Shown: positions 20,484 to 28,333, counted from the first letter of the stretch. The stretch is DNA of 64,000 nt from Devosia naphthalenivorans (GCF_003056355.1 NZ_PYVW01000012.1:78876-142875); one strand, 5' to 3'. The notes: a model not told the origin generated them from the letters alone. Translations and numbers: made by a program.

Positions 20484-20906
20484 TCAGAACGGTTTCACGA
20501 CCACGGCAATGACGATGATGATCATCAGGACCGTGGGTACTTCATTGATGATGCGGAAGAATTTCTGCGGCTTGGTGTTTTTGTCCTGGGCAAAGAGCTT
20601 GGTGTGCTTGGCCAAAACCCCATGGCACACCGTCAGCAGCAGCACCATGGCGAGCTTGAGGTGCAACCAGCCCGCTGAGATGTCCACCCAGCCGGCGAAA
20701 ACCATCCAGAAGCCGAAAACATAGCTCGCGATCATGGCGGGATTGATGATCCCGCGCAGCAGCCGCCGCTCCATGACCTTGAAGGTCTCGGACTGCACCG
20801 AACCGATCTCCGCCACCGAATGATACACAAACAGCCTCGGCAGATAGAGCATTCCGGCCATCCAGGCGATCACCGAGATGACATGCAGTGCCTTGACCCA
20901 TTCCAT
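20484..20906 (-). CDS. hemJ: Protoporphyrinogen oxidase HemJ
   Basis: A membrane protein that oxidises protoporphyrinogen IX to protoporphyrin IX. The 140-residue protein has four predicted transmembrane helices. It carries the conserved N-terminal His in VKALHVISVIAWMAGMLYLPR and the Lys in LHLKLAMV, both typical of HemJ. It is 28 bases downstream of hemE, another haem-pathway gene, which supports the call. A parS-like site follows it. Confidence 0.92.
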   Translation of the reverse strand: MEWVKALHVISVIAWMAGMLYLPRLFVYHSVAEIGSVQSETFKVMERRLLRGIINPAMIASYVFGFWMVFAGWVDISAGWLHLKLAMVLLLTVCHGVLAKHTKLFAQDKNTKPQKFFRIINEVPTVLMIIIVIAVVVKPF

Positions 20907-20934
20907 GAAAGCAAACTCCGTTCAGCGCAGCCGT

Positions 20935-22020
20935 CTAGCCGTTTTTCACGCGATCAACCAGAGCAGCGACATGCTCGATCGGCGTTTCGGGCACGATGCC
21001 ATGGCCGAGATTGAAGATGTGCGGACGGTTCGCGAAGGCCGAGACGATCTGATCGACACGCTCGTCGAGCTGCTTGCCACCGGCGACCAGCCGCAGCGGA
21101 TCGAGATTGCCCTGTACCGGCAGAGTGTCGGGCAGATGCTTCGCTGCAAAATCGAGCGGGGTTGCATAATCAAGACCCAGCGCATTGACGCCAGTAAGCG
21201 CTGCATACTTTGCGAGGTTCCCAGCAGCACCACGCGGGAAGCCGATGATCGGCGCATTGGGAACACGAGCCCGCACGCCTTCCACGATCCGCCGGTTCGG
21301 CTCGATCACCCGCTCGGCAAATGCCGAATCGTCCAGGTTGAGCGCCCAGCTTTCAAAAAGCTGCACCACATCGGCGCCCGCTTCGAACTGCGCGACGAGA
21401 TAATCGATGCTTGTTGCCACCAGGATATCGATCAGCGCCGCGAAGGCCTCGGGATGGCGGAGTGCAAACAGCCGGGCAGCCGCCTGGTCGGTCGAGCCGC
21501 GTCCGCCGATCATATAAGTAGCAACAGTCCAGGGAGAGCCACAGAAGCCGATCAGCGTCTTTTCTGGAGCCAATGCCGCCCGCAACCGCCGAACGGTCTC
21601 CAGCACTGGTGCCAGATGCTCCAAAGCCCCTTCGCGTCGAAGCTGCGTGATGATTTGGGGATCGACAGGCTCGAGGACCGGGCCTTCTCCCTGCGCAAAG
21701 CGGACCGATTGTCCCAGCGCATCGGGAATGACCAGGATGTCGGAAAACAGGATTGCCGCATCCAGGTCGAAGCGGCGCAGCGGCTGCAGCGTCACTTCGG
21801 TTGCAAGATCCGGCGTATAGCAAAGCTCGAGGAAGTTCCTGACGTTGGCACGGATCTCGCGATATTCGGGCAGGTATCTGCCTGCCTGGCGCATGATCCA
21901 GATCGGGGGCCGTTCCTGGCGTTGTCCCAAAACAGTGGCGAGCAGAGGCTTGTGAGCCAAATCCTTCTTCCCTTCCAAACCCCCTAAAGAGTCTTTCTTG
22001 CTTGGTATTTGTATTATCAT
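20935..22020 (-). CDS. hemE: Uroporphyrinogen decarboxylase HemE
   Basis: Decarboxylates uroporphyrinogen III to coproporphyrinogen III in haem synthesis. The 361-residue protein has the signature RQAGRYLPEYRE near the N-terminus, the conserved Asp in ILFSDILVIPDALG, and GFPRGAAG. I chose the ATG at 22020, which gives a normal N-terminus. The frame remains open upstream to 22143 but that stretch lies in the origin region and does not resemble HemE. hemE next to the chromosomal origin is a known feature of Caulobacter and rhizobia. Confidence 0.95.
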   Translation of the reverse strand: MIIQIPSKKDSLGGLEGKKDLAHKPLLATVLGQRQERPPIWIMRQAGRYLPEYREIRANVRNFLELCYTPDLATEVTLQPLRRFDLDAAILFSDILVIPDALGQSVRFAQGEGPVLEPVDPQIITQLRREGALEHLAPVLETVRRLRAALAPEKTLIGFCGSPWTVATYMIGGRGSTDQAAARLFALRHPEAFAALIDILVATSIDYLVAQFEAGADVVQLFESWALNLDDSAFAERVIEPNRRIVEGVRARVPNAPIIGFPRGAAGNLAKYAALTGVNALGLDYATPLDFAAKHLPDTLPVQGNLDPLRLVAGGKQLDERVDQIVSAFANRPHIFNLGHGIVPETPIEHVAALVDRVKNG

Positions 22021-22045
22021 GGCGGTGTTTTGAGGCAATTCAGCG

Positions 22046-22054
22046 CTCTCCACA
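22046..22054 (+). promoter_or_regulatory. Weak DnaA-box-like 9-mer
   Basis: CTCTCCACA differs from TTATCCACA at two positions. Weak alone; listed because of its place in the origin region. Confidence 0.3.
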
Positions 22055-22091
22055 ATTGGCTGCGTGGCGGCACAAGCGCGCAGCCTCTTGG

Positions 22092-22106
22092 TTAACAGCA
22101 GGTTAA
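22092..22106 (+). promoter_or_regulatory. CtrA-type box 1 in oriC
   Basis: Exact TTAA-N7-TTAA with spacer CAGCAGG, immediately left of a DnaA-box-like sequence, as in the Caulobacter origin where CtrA sites interleave with DnaA boxes. Confidence 0.65.
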
Positions 22107-22112
22107 GACCGC

Positions 22113-22121
22113 TGTGGATCA
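22113..22121 (-). promoter_or_regulatory. DnaA-box-like 9-mer
   Basis: TGTGGATCA; on the minus strand TGATCCACA, one mismatch from TTATCCACA. Confidence 0.55.
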
Positions 22122-22148
22122 ATTTGCGGCACCACCTCGCCACAATGG

Positions 22149-22163
22149 TTAACGGAGCCTTAA
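22149..22163 (+). promoter_or_regulatory. CtrA-type box 2 in oriC
   Basis: Exact TTAA-N7-TTAA with spacer CGGAGCC, followed within ten bases by two GANTC sites (22170-22174 and 22177-22181). Confidence 0.65.
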
Positions 22164-22251
22164 CGAAGCGACTCCCGAGTCAACTATTCTCTTTTGAGTG
22201 TGCAAAACCGGCCTGGCGAGCCTTCATCGGGCGATGGGGTTTTCCCCAAAA

Positions 22252-22260
22252 TTATCCCAA
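22252..22260 (+). promoter_or_regulatory. DnaA-box-like 9-mer (weak)
   Basis: TTATCCCAA, two mismatches from TTATCCACA. Confidence 0.35.
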
Positions 22261-22291
22261 GCGCTGGAATGGACCCCCCGGACTCCAACTG

Positions 22292-22306
22292 TTAACGTTT
22301 CGCTAA
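22292..22306 (+). promoter_or_regulatory. CtrA-like half-consensus box 3 in oriC
   Basis: TTAA-N7-CTAA, one base off the full CtrA consensus, eleven bases after a GANTC site. Confidence 0.45.
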
Positions 22307-22345
22307 CCAAGTCGAACAAGTCGGCGACATTGCCAAAGTCATGAG

Positions 22346-22379
22346 TCATTCCCACAGCTCGGGCTTGAGCTGGGGATGA
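22346..22379. repeat. Imperfect inverted repeat near the origin
   Basis: Arms TCATTCCCACAGCTC (22346-22360) and GAGCTGGGGATGA (22367-22379) form a hairpin with a six-base loop. It looks like one unit of a dispersed palindromic family (TCATCCCC-AGCTC type). Confidence 0.55.
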
Positions 22380-22382
22380 CAG

Positions 22383-22391
22383 TGTGGAAAA
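22383..22391 (-). promoter_or_regulatory. DnaA-box-like 9-mer
   Basis: TGTGGAAAA; on the minus strand TTTTCCACA, one mismatch from TTATCCACA, nine bases before the maf ATG. Confidence 0.5.
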
Positions 22392-22400
22392 CATCGCTCC

Positions 22401-22994
22401 ATGTTGATCCTTGCTTCTCAGAGTCAAACCCGTAAGGCCTTGTTGGAACAGGCAGGATTAGCGTTTTCGACTGCCGCTGCCGAGCTCGATGAACGGGCCC
22501 TTGAACAGGGTGCAATCGAGGCCGGCGGAGATGGCCGGGACGTAGCGCTGCTGCTGGCCCAGCGCAAGGCTGCCGCGGTGTCGGTTAACCATTCCGGGGC
22601 GCTGGTGATTGGTGCCGACCAGACACTGAGCCTGGGTGCGTCGCTTTTGCACAAGCCGCTGGACATGCAGGGCGCAGCCGCCCAGCTCGATTATCTCAGG
22701 GGCAAGACCCATCGCCTCCACGCCGGCGTGGCGCTGATGCGCGACGGGCAATTGCTGTGGTCCGACGTGCAAACGGCCGAGCTCACCATGCGTGCCTTTT
22801 CCGAGGCGGAACGCGATGATGTTCTGTCGCGGGAAGGCGACGCGGTCCTTGCTTCGGTAGGTGGTTATCGGCTTGAAGGTCCTTCGATCCGGCTGTTCGA
22901 GACTGTTGCCGGTGATTACTTCACCATTCTTGGACTGCCACTGCTGCCGCTATTGGCCGCGTTGCGCGAGTTCGCACCCGAGACCCTCAATTGA
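22401..22994 (+). CDS. maf: Maf-family nucleotide pyrophosphatase
   Basis: Maf proteins hydrolyse non-canonical or modified nucleoside triphosphates. The 197-residue protein starts with LILASQSQTRKALLEQAG, the family phosphate-binding segment, and has VIGADQTLSL with the catalytic Asp. The start lacks a clear ribosome binding site and lies nine bases after a DnaA-box-like sequence, so it may be leaderless. The stop overlaps the aroE TTG start. It is the first rightward gene from the putative origin. Confidence 0.92.
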   Translation: MLILASQSQTRKALLEQAGLAFSTAAAELDERALEQGAIEAGGDGRDVALLLAQRKAAAVSVNHSGALVIGADQTLSLGASLLHKPLDMQGAAAQLDYLRGKTHRLHAGVALMRDGQLLWSDVQTAELTMRAFSEAERDDVLSREGDAVLASVGGYRLEGPSIRLFETVAGDYFTILGLPLLPLLAALREFAPETLN

Positions 22995-23821
22995 CCATCA
23001 AAGCCTTTGTCATCGGCCATCCGATCAACCATTCCCGCTCGCCCCTGATCCACGGCACCTGGCTCGCCGAACATGGCATCGATGGGAGCTACGAAGCGAT
23101 CGATGTAACGCCGGGTGAACTGCCCGGTTTTTTCGAGCGCTTGCGGAGTGGCGAGTTTGCCGGTGGCAATGTCACCATCCCCCATAAGGAAGCGGTGTTT
23201 GCCCTGTGCGACAGCGTCGATCCACTGGCGACAACCATCGGCGCGGTCAATACGCTGGTGGTGCGCGAGGGCAAGGTGCATGGCACCAATACCGATTATC
23301 TCGGCTTTCTGGGCAATCTCGATGCCGGTGCGCCCGGCTGGTCGGATGGCCCTAACGACGCCCTGATCATCGGCGCCGGTGGCGCCGCGCGGGCGGTGCT
23401 GGTTGCCTTGCGCCGCCGCGACGGCGGCAAGGTCCATGTGCTCAACCGTACGCTCGCCAATGCCCAGGCATTGGTCAGGGAAATCGATGGCCCCTTCGAG
23501 GCACATGGTTTCGACGCCTTTGCCGAACTGGCACCGCGCATTGGCCTTGTGGTCAATACCAGTTCGGTCGGCATGCACGGATCGCGCTTCGACTGGCTCG
23601 ACCTGAGCCTGCTGGCCAAGACGACCCTGGTGACCGATATCGTTTATTCGCCGCTGGTCACGCCATTGCTGGCAGATGCCGTGGCGCATGGCCTGCCAAT
23701 TGTGGATGGGCTGGGCATGCTGCTGCACCAGGCCGTGCCGGGGTTTGAAGCCTGGTTCGGGGTCCGTCCTGCCGTCGATGCGAAACTACGGACTAGAATC
23801 GAAGCCACGTTGGGCCATTAG
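22991..23821 (+). CDS. aroE: Shikimate dehydrogenase AroE
   Basis: NADP-dependent reduction of 3-dehydroshikimate in aromatic amino-acid synthesis. The 276-residue protein has the N-terminal substrate site IGHPINHSRSPLIHG, the catalytic Lys in NVTIPHKEAV, the NADP motif IGAGGAARAVL, and a C-terminal GLGMLLHQA. The TTG start at 22991 overlaps the maf TGA. It is followed within one base by coaE. Confidence 0.96.
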   Translation: MTIKAFVIGHPINHSRSPLIHGTWLAEHGIDGSYEAIDVTPGELPGFFERLRSGEFAGGNVTIPHKEAVFALCDSVDPLATTIGAVNTLVVREGKVHGTNTDYLGFLGNLDAGAPGWSDGPNDALIIGAGGAARAVLVALRRRDGGKVHVLNRTLANAQALVREIDGPFEAHGFDAFAELAPRIGLVVNTSSVGMHGSRFDWLDLSLLAKTTLVTDIVYSPLVTPLLADAVAHGLPIVDGLGMLLHQAVPGFEAWFGVRPAVDAKLRTRIEATLGH

Positions 23822-23822
23822 C

Positions 23823-24419
23823 ATGCAGCGCATCGGCATCACCGGCTCGATAGCCACCGGCAAATCCACGGTTCTCAAGGCGTTTGCCGATCTGGGCGTG
23901 CCGGTGTTCTCCGCTGACGAGGCGGTTTCCGAACTCTATGCCGGCGAGGCGGTCGCGTCGGTAGAGGCACTGTTTCCGGGCGTCGCGCAGGGCGGCGCCA
24001 TCGACAAGACAGCTTTATCGCGCCGGCTCGCCGAAGAACCGGAAGGCTTCAAACGCCTGGAAGCGGTGGTGCATCCACTGGTGCGCGCCCGCATAAAGCG
24101 GTTCATGGACGATGCCGAGCGTAATGGTGCAGCGCTCGCCGTCGTCGAGGTGCCGCTTCTGTTCGAAAGCGGCTACGATTACGGCTTCGATGCCGTGGGT
24201 GTGACCTGGGTCGATGAAGCGGTTCAACGCCAGCGGGCGCTCGCCCGAGCGGGAATGAGCGGGGAAAAGCTCGATACTATCCTTGCCCGCCAACTCCCAC
24301 AGGCCGAAAAGAAAGCACGGGCGAGCTATCTTTTTGATACGGGTGTGCCGATCGACCAGACACGGGCCGAGGTCGCAAGCCTTGTGGCGGCCGTTCGAGC
24401 TAGGGAACAACAAAAGTGA
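23823..24419 (+). CDS. coaE: Dephospho-CoA kinase CoaE
   Basis: Last step of coenzyme A synthesis. The 198-residue P-loop kinase has GSIATGKST at the N-terminus, then VFSADEAV, VVHPLVRARI and VEVPLLFESG. The ATG at 23823 follows the aroE stop by one base. The end overlaps the dnaQ GTG by four bases (GTGA), so aroE-coaE-dnaQ are translationally coupled. Confidence 0.96.
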   Translation: MQRIGITGSIATGKSTVLKAFADLGVPVFSADEAVSELYAGEAVASVEALFPGVAQGGAIDKTALSRRLAEEPEGFKRLEAVVHPLVRARIKRFMDDAERNGAALAVVEVPLLFESGYDYGFDAVGVTWVDEAVQRQRALARAGMSGEKLDTILARQLPQAEKKARASYLFDTGVPIDQTRAEVASLVAAVRAREQQK

Positions 24420-25132
24420 ACCGCGAGATCGTCCTCGACACCGAAACCACCGGCCTTTCTCCCGCTGCGGGGGACCGGCTGGTTGAAATCGGCTGTGTGG
24501 AACTGATCAACCACATCCCGTCCGGCCGGCACTACCACGTCTATATCAATCCCCAGCGCTCCATGCCCGAGGAAGCGTTTCGCGTGCACGGGTTGAGCGA
24601 AGAATTTCTGGCCGACAAGCCGCTGTTCAAGGATGTCGCAGCCGATTTTATCGAATTCATCGATGATGCCCAATTGGTCATCCACAATGCCTCCTTCGAC
24701 ATGGGCTTTCTCAATGCCGAACTGGAGCGCGCCGGACGGCGGCCGCTGAGCAACCCCGTGCTCGATACCGTGATGTTGGCGCGCGAAAAGCACCCCGGCG
24801 CCCGCGTCAGCCTCGATGCGCTCTGCAAGCACTACGGGATCGACAATTCCCGCCGCACGCTGCACGGCGCCTTGCTCGATAGCGAGATCCTGGCCGAGGT
24901 CTATCTCGAGCTGATCGGCGGCAAGCAGGTGAGCCTCGCGCTGATCGCCGAAAACCGCGTGTCCGGCGCCGATGCTATCGCTTCTCGCATCGTCGCACGG
25001 CCCCGCCCCGCACCCCTGCCCCCGCGCATCAGCGCCGAGGAATTTGCAGCCCATACCGCCTTTGTCGCCAAGCTCGGCGATGAGGCGATCTGGACGCAAT
25101 ACGCGGAAACGATCAGCACGGCAGCCGAATAA
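24416..25132 (+). CDS. dnaQ: DNA polymerase III epsilon subunit DnaQ
   Basis: Proofreading 3'-5' exonuclease of the replicative polymerase. The 238-residue DEDDh exonuclease has Exo I Asp8-x-Glu10 in LDTETTGL, Exo II in IHNASFDMGFLN, and Exo III in LHGALLDSEILAEVYLEL. The C-terminal part that binds the polymerase alpha subunit follows. The GTG start overlaps the coaE stop. A strong terminator ends the maf-aroE-coaE-dnaQ operon. Confidence 0.96.
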   Translation: MNREIVLDTETTGLSPAAGDRLVEIGCVELINHIPSGRHYHVYINPQRSMPEEAFRVHGLSEEFLADKPLFKDVAADFIEFIDDAQLVIHNASFDMGFLNAELERAGRRPLSNPVLDTVMLAREKHPGARVSLDALCKHYGIDNSRRTLHGALLDSEILAEVYLELIGGKQVSLALIAENRVSGADAIASRIVARPRPAPLPPRISAEEFAAHTAFVAKLGDEAIWTQYAETISTAAE

Positions 25133-25135
25133 CAA

Positions 25136-25163
25136 AAAGCCCCGAACCGATTCGGGGCTTTTC
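25136..25163 (+). terminator. Rho-independent terminator after dnaQ
   Basis: An 11-bp stem AAAGCCCCGAA / TTCGGGGCTTT with loop CCGA is flanked by A and T runs, so it may serve both dnaQ and the convergent secB. Confidence 0.92.
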
Positions 25164-25184
25164 CGTATTCATTGGCAGATTGGC

Positions 25185-25688
25185 TTAGTTCGGCTGTTCC
25201 GAAGCCGGCGCCGCCGCATTCTGCTTGGCGGCAAGCGCTGCCAAATTCTGGCGATAGATCGAGGCGAAATCCACCGGCTCCATCATCAGCGGCGGGAAGC
25301 CGCCCTGCTGGGTCACGCTGGCGAGCACCTGGCGCGCGAACGGGAAGATCAGGCGCGGGCATTCGATCATCAGCAATTGGCTGAGCGTTGCTTCCGGCAC
25401 GTTCTTGAGGCGGAACACGCCGCCATAAACCAGCTCGACATTGAACAGCACGGTCTGCTCGCGGTTGGCCTTGGCGTTGAGCGTCAGCTCCACCGCATAG
25501 AGATCCTCGGACTGCTTCTTGACCGCAACCGAGATCGAAACGTTGAACGCCGGATTGCCGCCGCCGGCCATGATCGAACCGGGTGCGCCCGGATTTTCGA
25601 AGCTGAGGTCGCGGATATACTGACCAACCATGTTCATGGAAGGCGGATTGGCCTGGGGGGCCGCGCCGCCCTGTGTATCATCGGACAT
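25185..25688 (-). CDS. secB: Protein-export chaperone SecB
   Basis: A tetrameric chaperone that keeps preproteins unfolded for SecA. The 167-residue protein has the SecB core, with VGQYIRDLSFENPGAP, VELTLNAKA, VYGGVFRL and IECPRLIFPFARQVLA. N-terminal Gln/Ala-rich and C-terminal Ala-rich tails are typical of alphaproteobacteria. It is followed on the same strand by fxsA upstream (84-base gap) in the order expected for rhizobial relatives. Confidence 0.96.
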   Translation of the reverse strand: MSDDTQGGAAPQANPPSMNMVGQYIRDLSFENPGAPGSIMAGGGNPAFNVSISVAVKKQSEDLYAVELTLNAKANREQTVLFNVELVYGGVFRLKNVPEATLSQLLMIECPRLIFPFARQVLASVTQQGGFPPLMMEPVDFASIYRQNLAALAAKQNAAAPASEQPN

Positions 25689-25772
25689 TCACTCGGATCC
25701 TTTGCCGGAAAACTGCTTGCGGCTGGCTAACATCTTTGGCGTTGGCTCACAAGCACGGGGGCGCAGTGGCTC

Positions 25773-26258
25773 CTATTGCGGACGATAGTCATCCTCGTCC
25801 AGATCGATGGTGGAAGGTCCATTGATGGGCCTGCCCCGCGGATCGGCCGCCGGATGACGGGGAGTGCTCGCAACGACCGTGACCCGTTTGGCAAGCGCCC
25901 CATAGATCCAGCCGCGTACCGCCGGGATCAGCAGCAGCAGGGCGACAATGTCACTCAGAAAGCCCGGCAGAACCAGGAACAGCGCCGCAATACCGATCAT
26001 CATGGTATCGGCGATGGCACGTGCCGGCATGTGGCCAGCGCTCACATTGCTGCGCAATTGCGTCAGCACCGAAATGCCCTGGGCGCGCAGCAACAGGCCG
26101 CCGAGCAAGGCCGCGCCGATCACCAGCGCAAGGGTTGGCAGCAGCCCGATCGTCTGACCCACCTTGATAAAGATGGCGATTTCGATGATGGGAAGTGCAA
26201 TAAGGCCGAGGCCTAAAAAACGGAGCACTGGCTGATTTCCTTTGGCGTGGGGCGACAA
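25773..26258 (-). CDS. fxsA: FxsA-family membrane protein
   Basis: A 161-residue inner-membrane protein with about three to four hydrophobic helices in its first 125 residues and a polar tail ending in DLDEDDYRPQ. The stretch IEIAIFIKVGQTIGLLPTLALVI is typical of FxsA, named for suppression of F-plasmid exclusion of phage T7. The normal function is unknown. It is transcribed divergently from timA. Confidence 0.88.
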   Translation of the reverse strand: MSPHAKGNQPVLRFLGLGLIALPIIEIAIFIKVGQTIGLLPTLALVIGAALLGGLLLRAQGISVLTQLRSNVSAGHMPARAIADTMMIGIAALFLVLPGFLSDIVALLLLIPAVRGWIYGALAKRVTVVASTPRHPAADPRGRPINGPSTIDLDEDDYRPQ

Positions 26259-26382
26259 AACTTCGCTCCCCCCATGGTGAACTGGTTTTGAGGTGAGCCA
26301 TTTCCTATATATAGGTCAATTGCTGCGCTCAGCGAGCGTTCCCGCGTTATTAATCGACGCCCCGACGGTAAGGCACTGCTTC

Positions 26383-27096
26383 ATGGACGAATTTTTCGAT
26401 CTGCCCACTCTCATCGTGATCGCCGTCGCGGTCTTTGTTCTGTTCCGCCTCCGATCGGTGCTGGGAACCCGCACCGGCAACGAGCGTCCGCCGCTGGAAC
26501 GGCGCAAGCCTGCCGAGGCGGCGGCAAGCGAAGAAACAGTGGTGCCAATCCGGCCGCGTGGAGCGGGCAATCCCGAGCTAAATGACGAGCTTCGCACGCG
26601 CAAGATCGAAGCAGAAATAGAGCAGGCTTCCAAGAACAACCCCGAATTGGCCGAGGGTTTGCGCGCCGTTGCCGGCGCCGATAACACCTTCACCCCCAAA
26701 TCCTTCCTCGAAGGCGCCAAGCAGGCCTACGAGATGATCGTCACCGCTTTTGCCACCGGCGACCGGCAAACCCTCAAGAATTTGCTGGAAAAAGACGTGT
26801 TCGACGGCTTCCAGCGTGCAATCGCGGATCGCGAAGCCGCTGGCCAGACGGTCGATTTCACCTTTGTCGGCCTCCCCAAGACCGAAATCTTCGAGGCCGA
26901 GTACGACAAGAAAAACGTCATGCTTACCGTGCGTTTCCACGCCGAAGTCGTCTCTGCCACGCGCGACAAGGATGGCAATCTGGTGGAGGGCAATGCCGAC
27001 CAGGTCCAAACCATTGCTGATGAATGGACTTTTGCGCGCAATCCCAAGTCGCGCGACCCGAATTGGAAGGTCGTGACCACCAGCCAACTCGACTAA
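26383..27096 (+). CDS. timA: Tim44/TimA-family inner-membrane protein
   Basis: A bacterial relative of the mitochondrial import protein Tim44. The 237-residue protein has one N-terminal membrane helix (PTLIVIAVAVFVLFRLRSVLG), a charged linker, then a Tim44-like domain (about 110-235) with KSFLEGAKQAYEMIVTAFATGD and a terminal DEWTFARNPKSRDPNW. I used the ATG at 26383; the frame is open further upstream but the helix begins here. It usually stands beside fxsA and secB, as it does here. Confidence 0.88.
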   Translation: MDEFFDLPTLIVIAVAVFVLFRLRSVLGTRTGNERPPLERRKPAEAAASEETVVPIRPRGAGNPELNDELRTRKIEAEIEQASKNNPELAEGLRAVAGADNTFTPKSFLEGAKQAYEMIVTAFATGDRQTLKNLLEKDVFDGFQRAIADREAAGQTVDFTFVGLPKTEIFEAEYDKKNVMLTVRFHAEVVSATRDKDGNLVEGNADQVQTIADEWTFARNPKSRDPNWKVVTTSQLD

Positions 27097-27124
27097 CCGG
27101 AAGCGGCAGGTTCGGCGCAGCGCC

Positions 27125-27709
27125 ATGTCCAAGCGTGATCCCAAGCGCCTGCCGCACGATTTTCACCTCTGGACCGCGGTGGCGTCCACGGTTGATCCGC
27201 TACGCCGCAAGGGGCTGCTGAAGATGAACGGCACGCCCCTGCCGCTGCCGCCCGAGGAAATGCCGGCGGTTCCGATAAAGGCACTACCGACTAGGCAGCC
27301 ACCGCGCAAGCCCTTCCTGCCGCCCTATCAGGCGCCACTTCCCTCTGCACAGCGGCCGGAAAAGGCAGTTGAGCCATCGATTCGCAAGAAGCTCGGCCGG
27401 GGGCGTATTGAGATCGACGGACGCATCGACCTGCACGGCATGACCCAGGCAGAAGCGCGCAGCGCATTGCACCGCTATTTGCACGCGCGCTGGAGCCGGG
27501 GTGACCGGACCGTGCTGGTCATTACCGGCAAGGGCGCCAAGACCGATGATGATTATATTGCCGCCATGAATGAGCGGGGCATTTTGCGGACCATGCTACC
27601 GATCTGGCTCAGCGAACCCTCGCTGGCGCCGATGGTTTCGGGCTGGAGCACGGCCGCGCGCGGGCATGGTGGCGAGGGGGCGTGGTATGTGCGCCTGCGC
27701 CGGCCATGA
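27125..27709 (+). CDS. Smr-domain protein
   Basis: A 194-residue protein with a disordered, Pro-rich first half and a C-terminal Smr domain (about 98-190). The motifs IDLHGMTQAEA and ITGKGAK are those of the small MutS-related nuclease fold. Smr proteins nick DNA or RNA in vitro; the role in alphaproteobacteria is unsettled. It lies 28 bases after timA and overlaps the next gene by ATGA. The mltA gene often found between timA and smr in related genomes is absent. Confidence 0.9.
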   Translation: MSKRDPKRLPHDFHLWTAVASTVDPLRRKGLLKMNGTPLPLPPEEMPAVPIKALPTRQPPRKPFLPPYQAPLPSAQRPEKAVEPSIRKKLGRGRIEIDGRIDLHGMTQAEARSALHRYLHARWSRGDRTVLVITGKGAKTDDDYIAAMNERGILRTMLPIWLSEPSLAPMVSGWSTAARGHGGEGAWYVRLRRP

Positions 27710-28074
27710 CCCCGCTCGGCGCCAAGATGCGCGCACTGCGTGAGGAGCGCGGCATATCCCTCAAGGACATGGCGGCAGCGCTCAATGTATCGAGCGCTTA
27801 CCTGTCGGCGCTCGAGCATGGGCGGCGGGGCAAGCCGACGGGGTTCCTGCTGCACCGCATCATTACGTTCTTCAATGTCATCTGGGATGAAGCGGAAGAA
27901 CTGCAACGATTGGCGGAAATCAGCGATCCAAAGGTTTCGATCGACACGGGCGGACTGGCGCCCGAGGCGACTGAGCTCACCAATCGGCTTGCCGCCGACA
28001 TAGCCAAGCTCGACCCGGAAGATTTGCGCTTTCTACGAGATGAGGTGGTCCGCCGCTCGGGCCGGCGGCGCTGA
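27706..28074 (+). CDS. XRE-family helix-turn-helix regulator
   Basis: A 122-residue protein with an N-terminal XRE helix-turn-helix (about 10-60, with LREERGISLKDMAAALNV and SSAYLSALEHGRRGKP) and a helical C-terminal region ending in a basic RRSGRRR. The ATG overlaps the smr stop (ATGA), so the two are coupled. Similar small XRE regulators follow smr in many Hyphomicrobiales. The target is unknown. Confidence 0.88.
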   Translation: MTPLGAKMRALREERGISLKDMAAALNVSSAYLSALEHGRRGKPTGFLLHRIITFFNVIWDEAEELQRLAEISDPKVSIDTGGLAPEATELTNRLAADIAKLDPEDLRFLRDEVVRRSGRRR

Positions 28075-28096
28075 GAATTTGTCTCAATTGCTGTCG

Positions 28097-28111
28097 TTAA
28101 CGATAGCTTAA
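28097..28111 (+). promoter_or_regulatory. CtrA-type box upstream of a small secreted peptide
   Basis: Exact TTAA-N7-TTAA (spacer CGATAGC), followed by CGTTAGC, 70 bases before the ATG at 28181. Confidence 0.5.
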
Positions 28112-28180
28112 CGTTAGCTTTGACGGCGGGAGGCGAGCAGCGCAGAGGTTCGTCGGTCCTGTTTCCGAGGGAGCCGCGCT

Positions 28181-28327
28181 ATGCGTATCGCTGTAGTACT
28201 GGCTTTGTTGATCATTGCGATGCTGGCGGCTTCGGCACCGAGTGTCACGGCCAGTCAGGCCACGCCGGCTGTCGAACGCCTTGGCCTGAGCATGGGCGAC
28301 CCTGGAAGCCGTCCATGCTGGCGGTGA
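28181..28327 (+). CDS. Small predicted secreted peptide, 48 residues
   Basis: An unrecognised short gene. ATG at 28181 is preceded by GAGGGAG at good spacing. The first ~25 residues look like a cleavable signal peptide: basic MRIAV, a hydrophobic run of Leu/Ile/Ala, then ASAPSVTAS. The mature part would be about 24 residues and includes one Cys near the end (SRPCWR). A CtrA-type box lies upstream. Support is RBS plus signal-like composition, with no family recognised. Confidence 0.5.
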   Translation: MRIAVVLALLIIAMLAASAPSVTASQATPAVERLGLSMGDPGSRPCWR

Positions 28328-28333
28328 AGCCAC

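Larger units (their letters stand above)
22021..22400. other. Putative chromosomal replication origin (oriC)
   Basis: A 380-base gene-free stretch between hemE (leftward) and maf (rightward). It holds DnaA-box-like 9-mers, two exact CtrA-type boxes and a third near match (listed separately). It also has four GANTC sites within 178 bases (22170, 22177, 22281, 22343), a hairpin at 22346-22379 and locally AT-richer patches. Genes from hemE back to parB run leftward and from maf to xre rightward, as expected for leading-strand coding away from an origin. The hemE location matches mapped origins in Caulobacter crescentus and Sinorhizobium meliloti. No dnaA gene is nearby. Confidence 0.75.

Noticed and set aside
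20941..20956. A further parS-like site (TTTTTCACGCGATC)
   Set aside because: The central CACGTG is broken (CACGCG) and the arms do not match.
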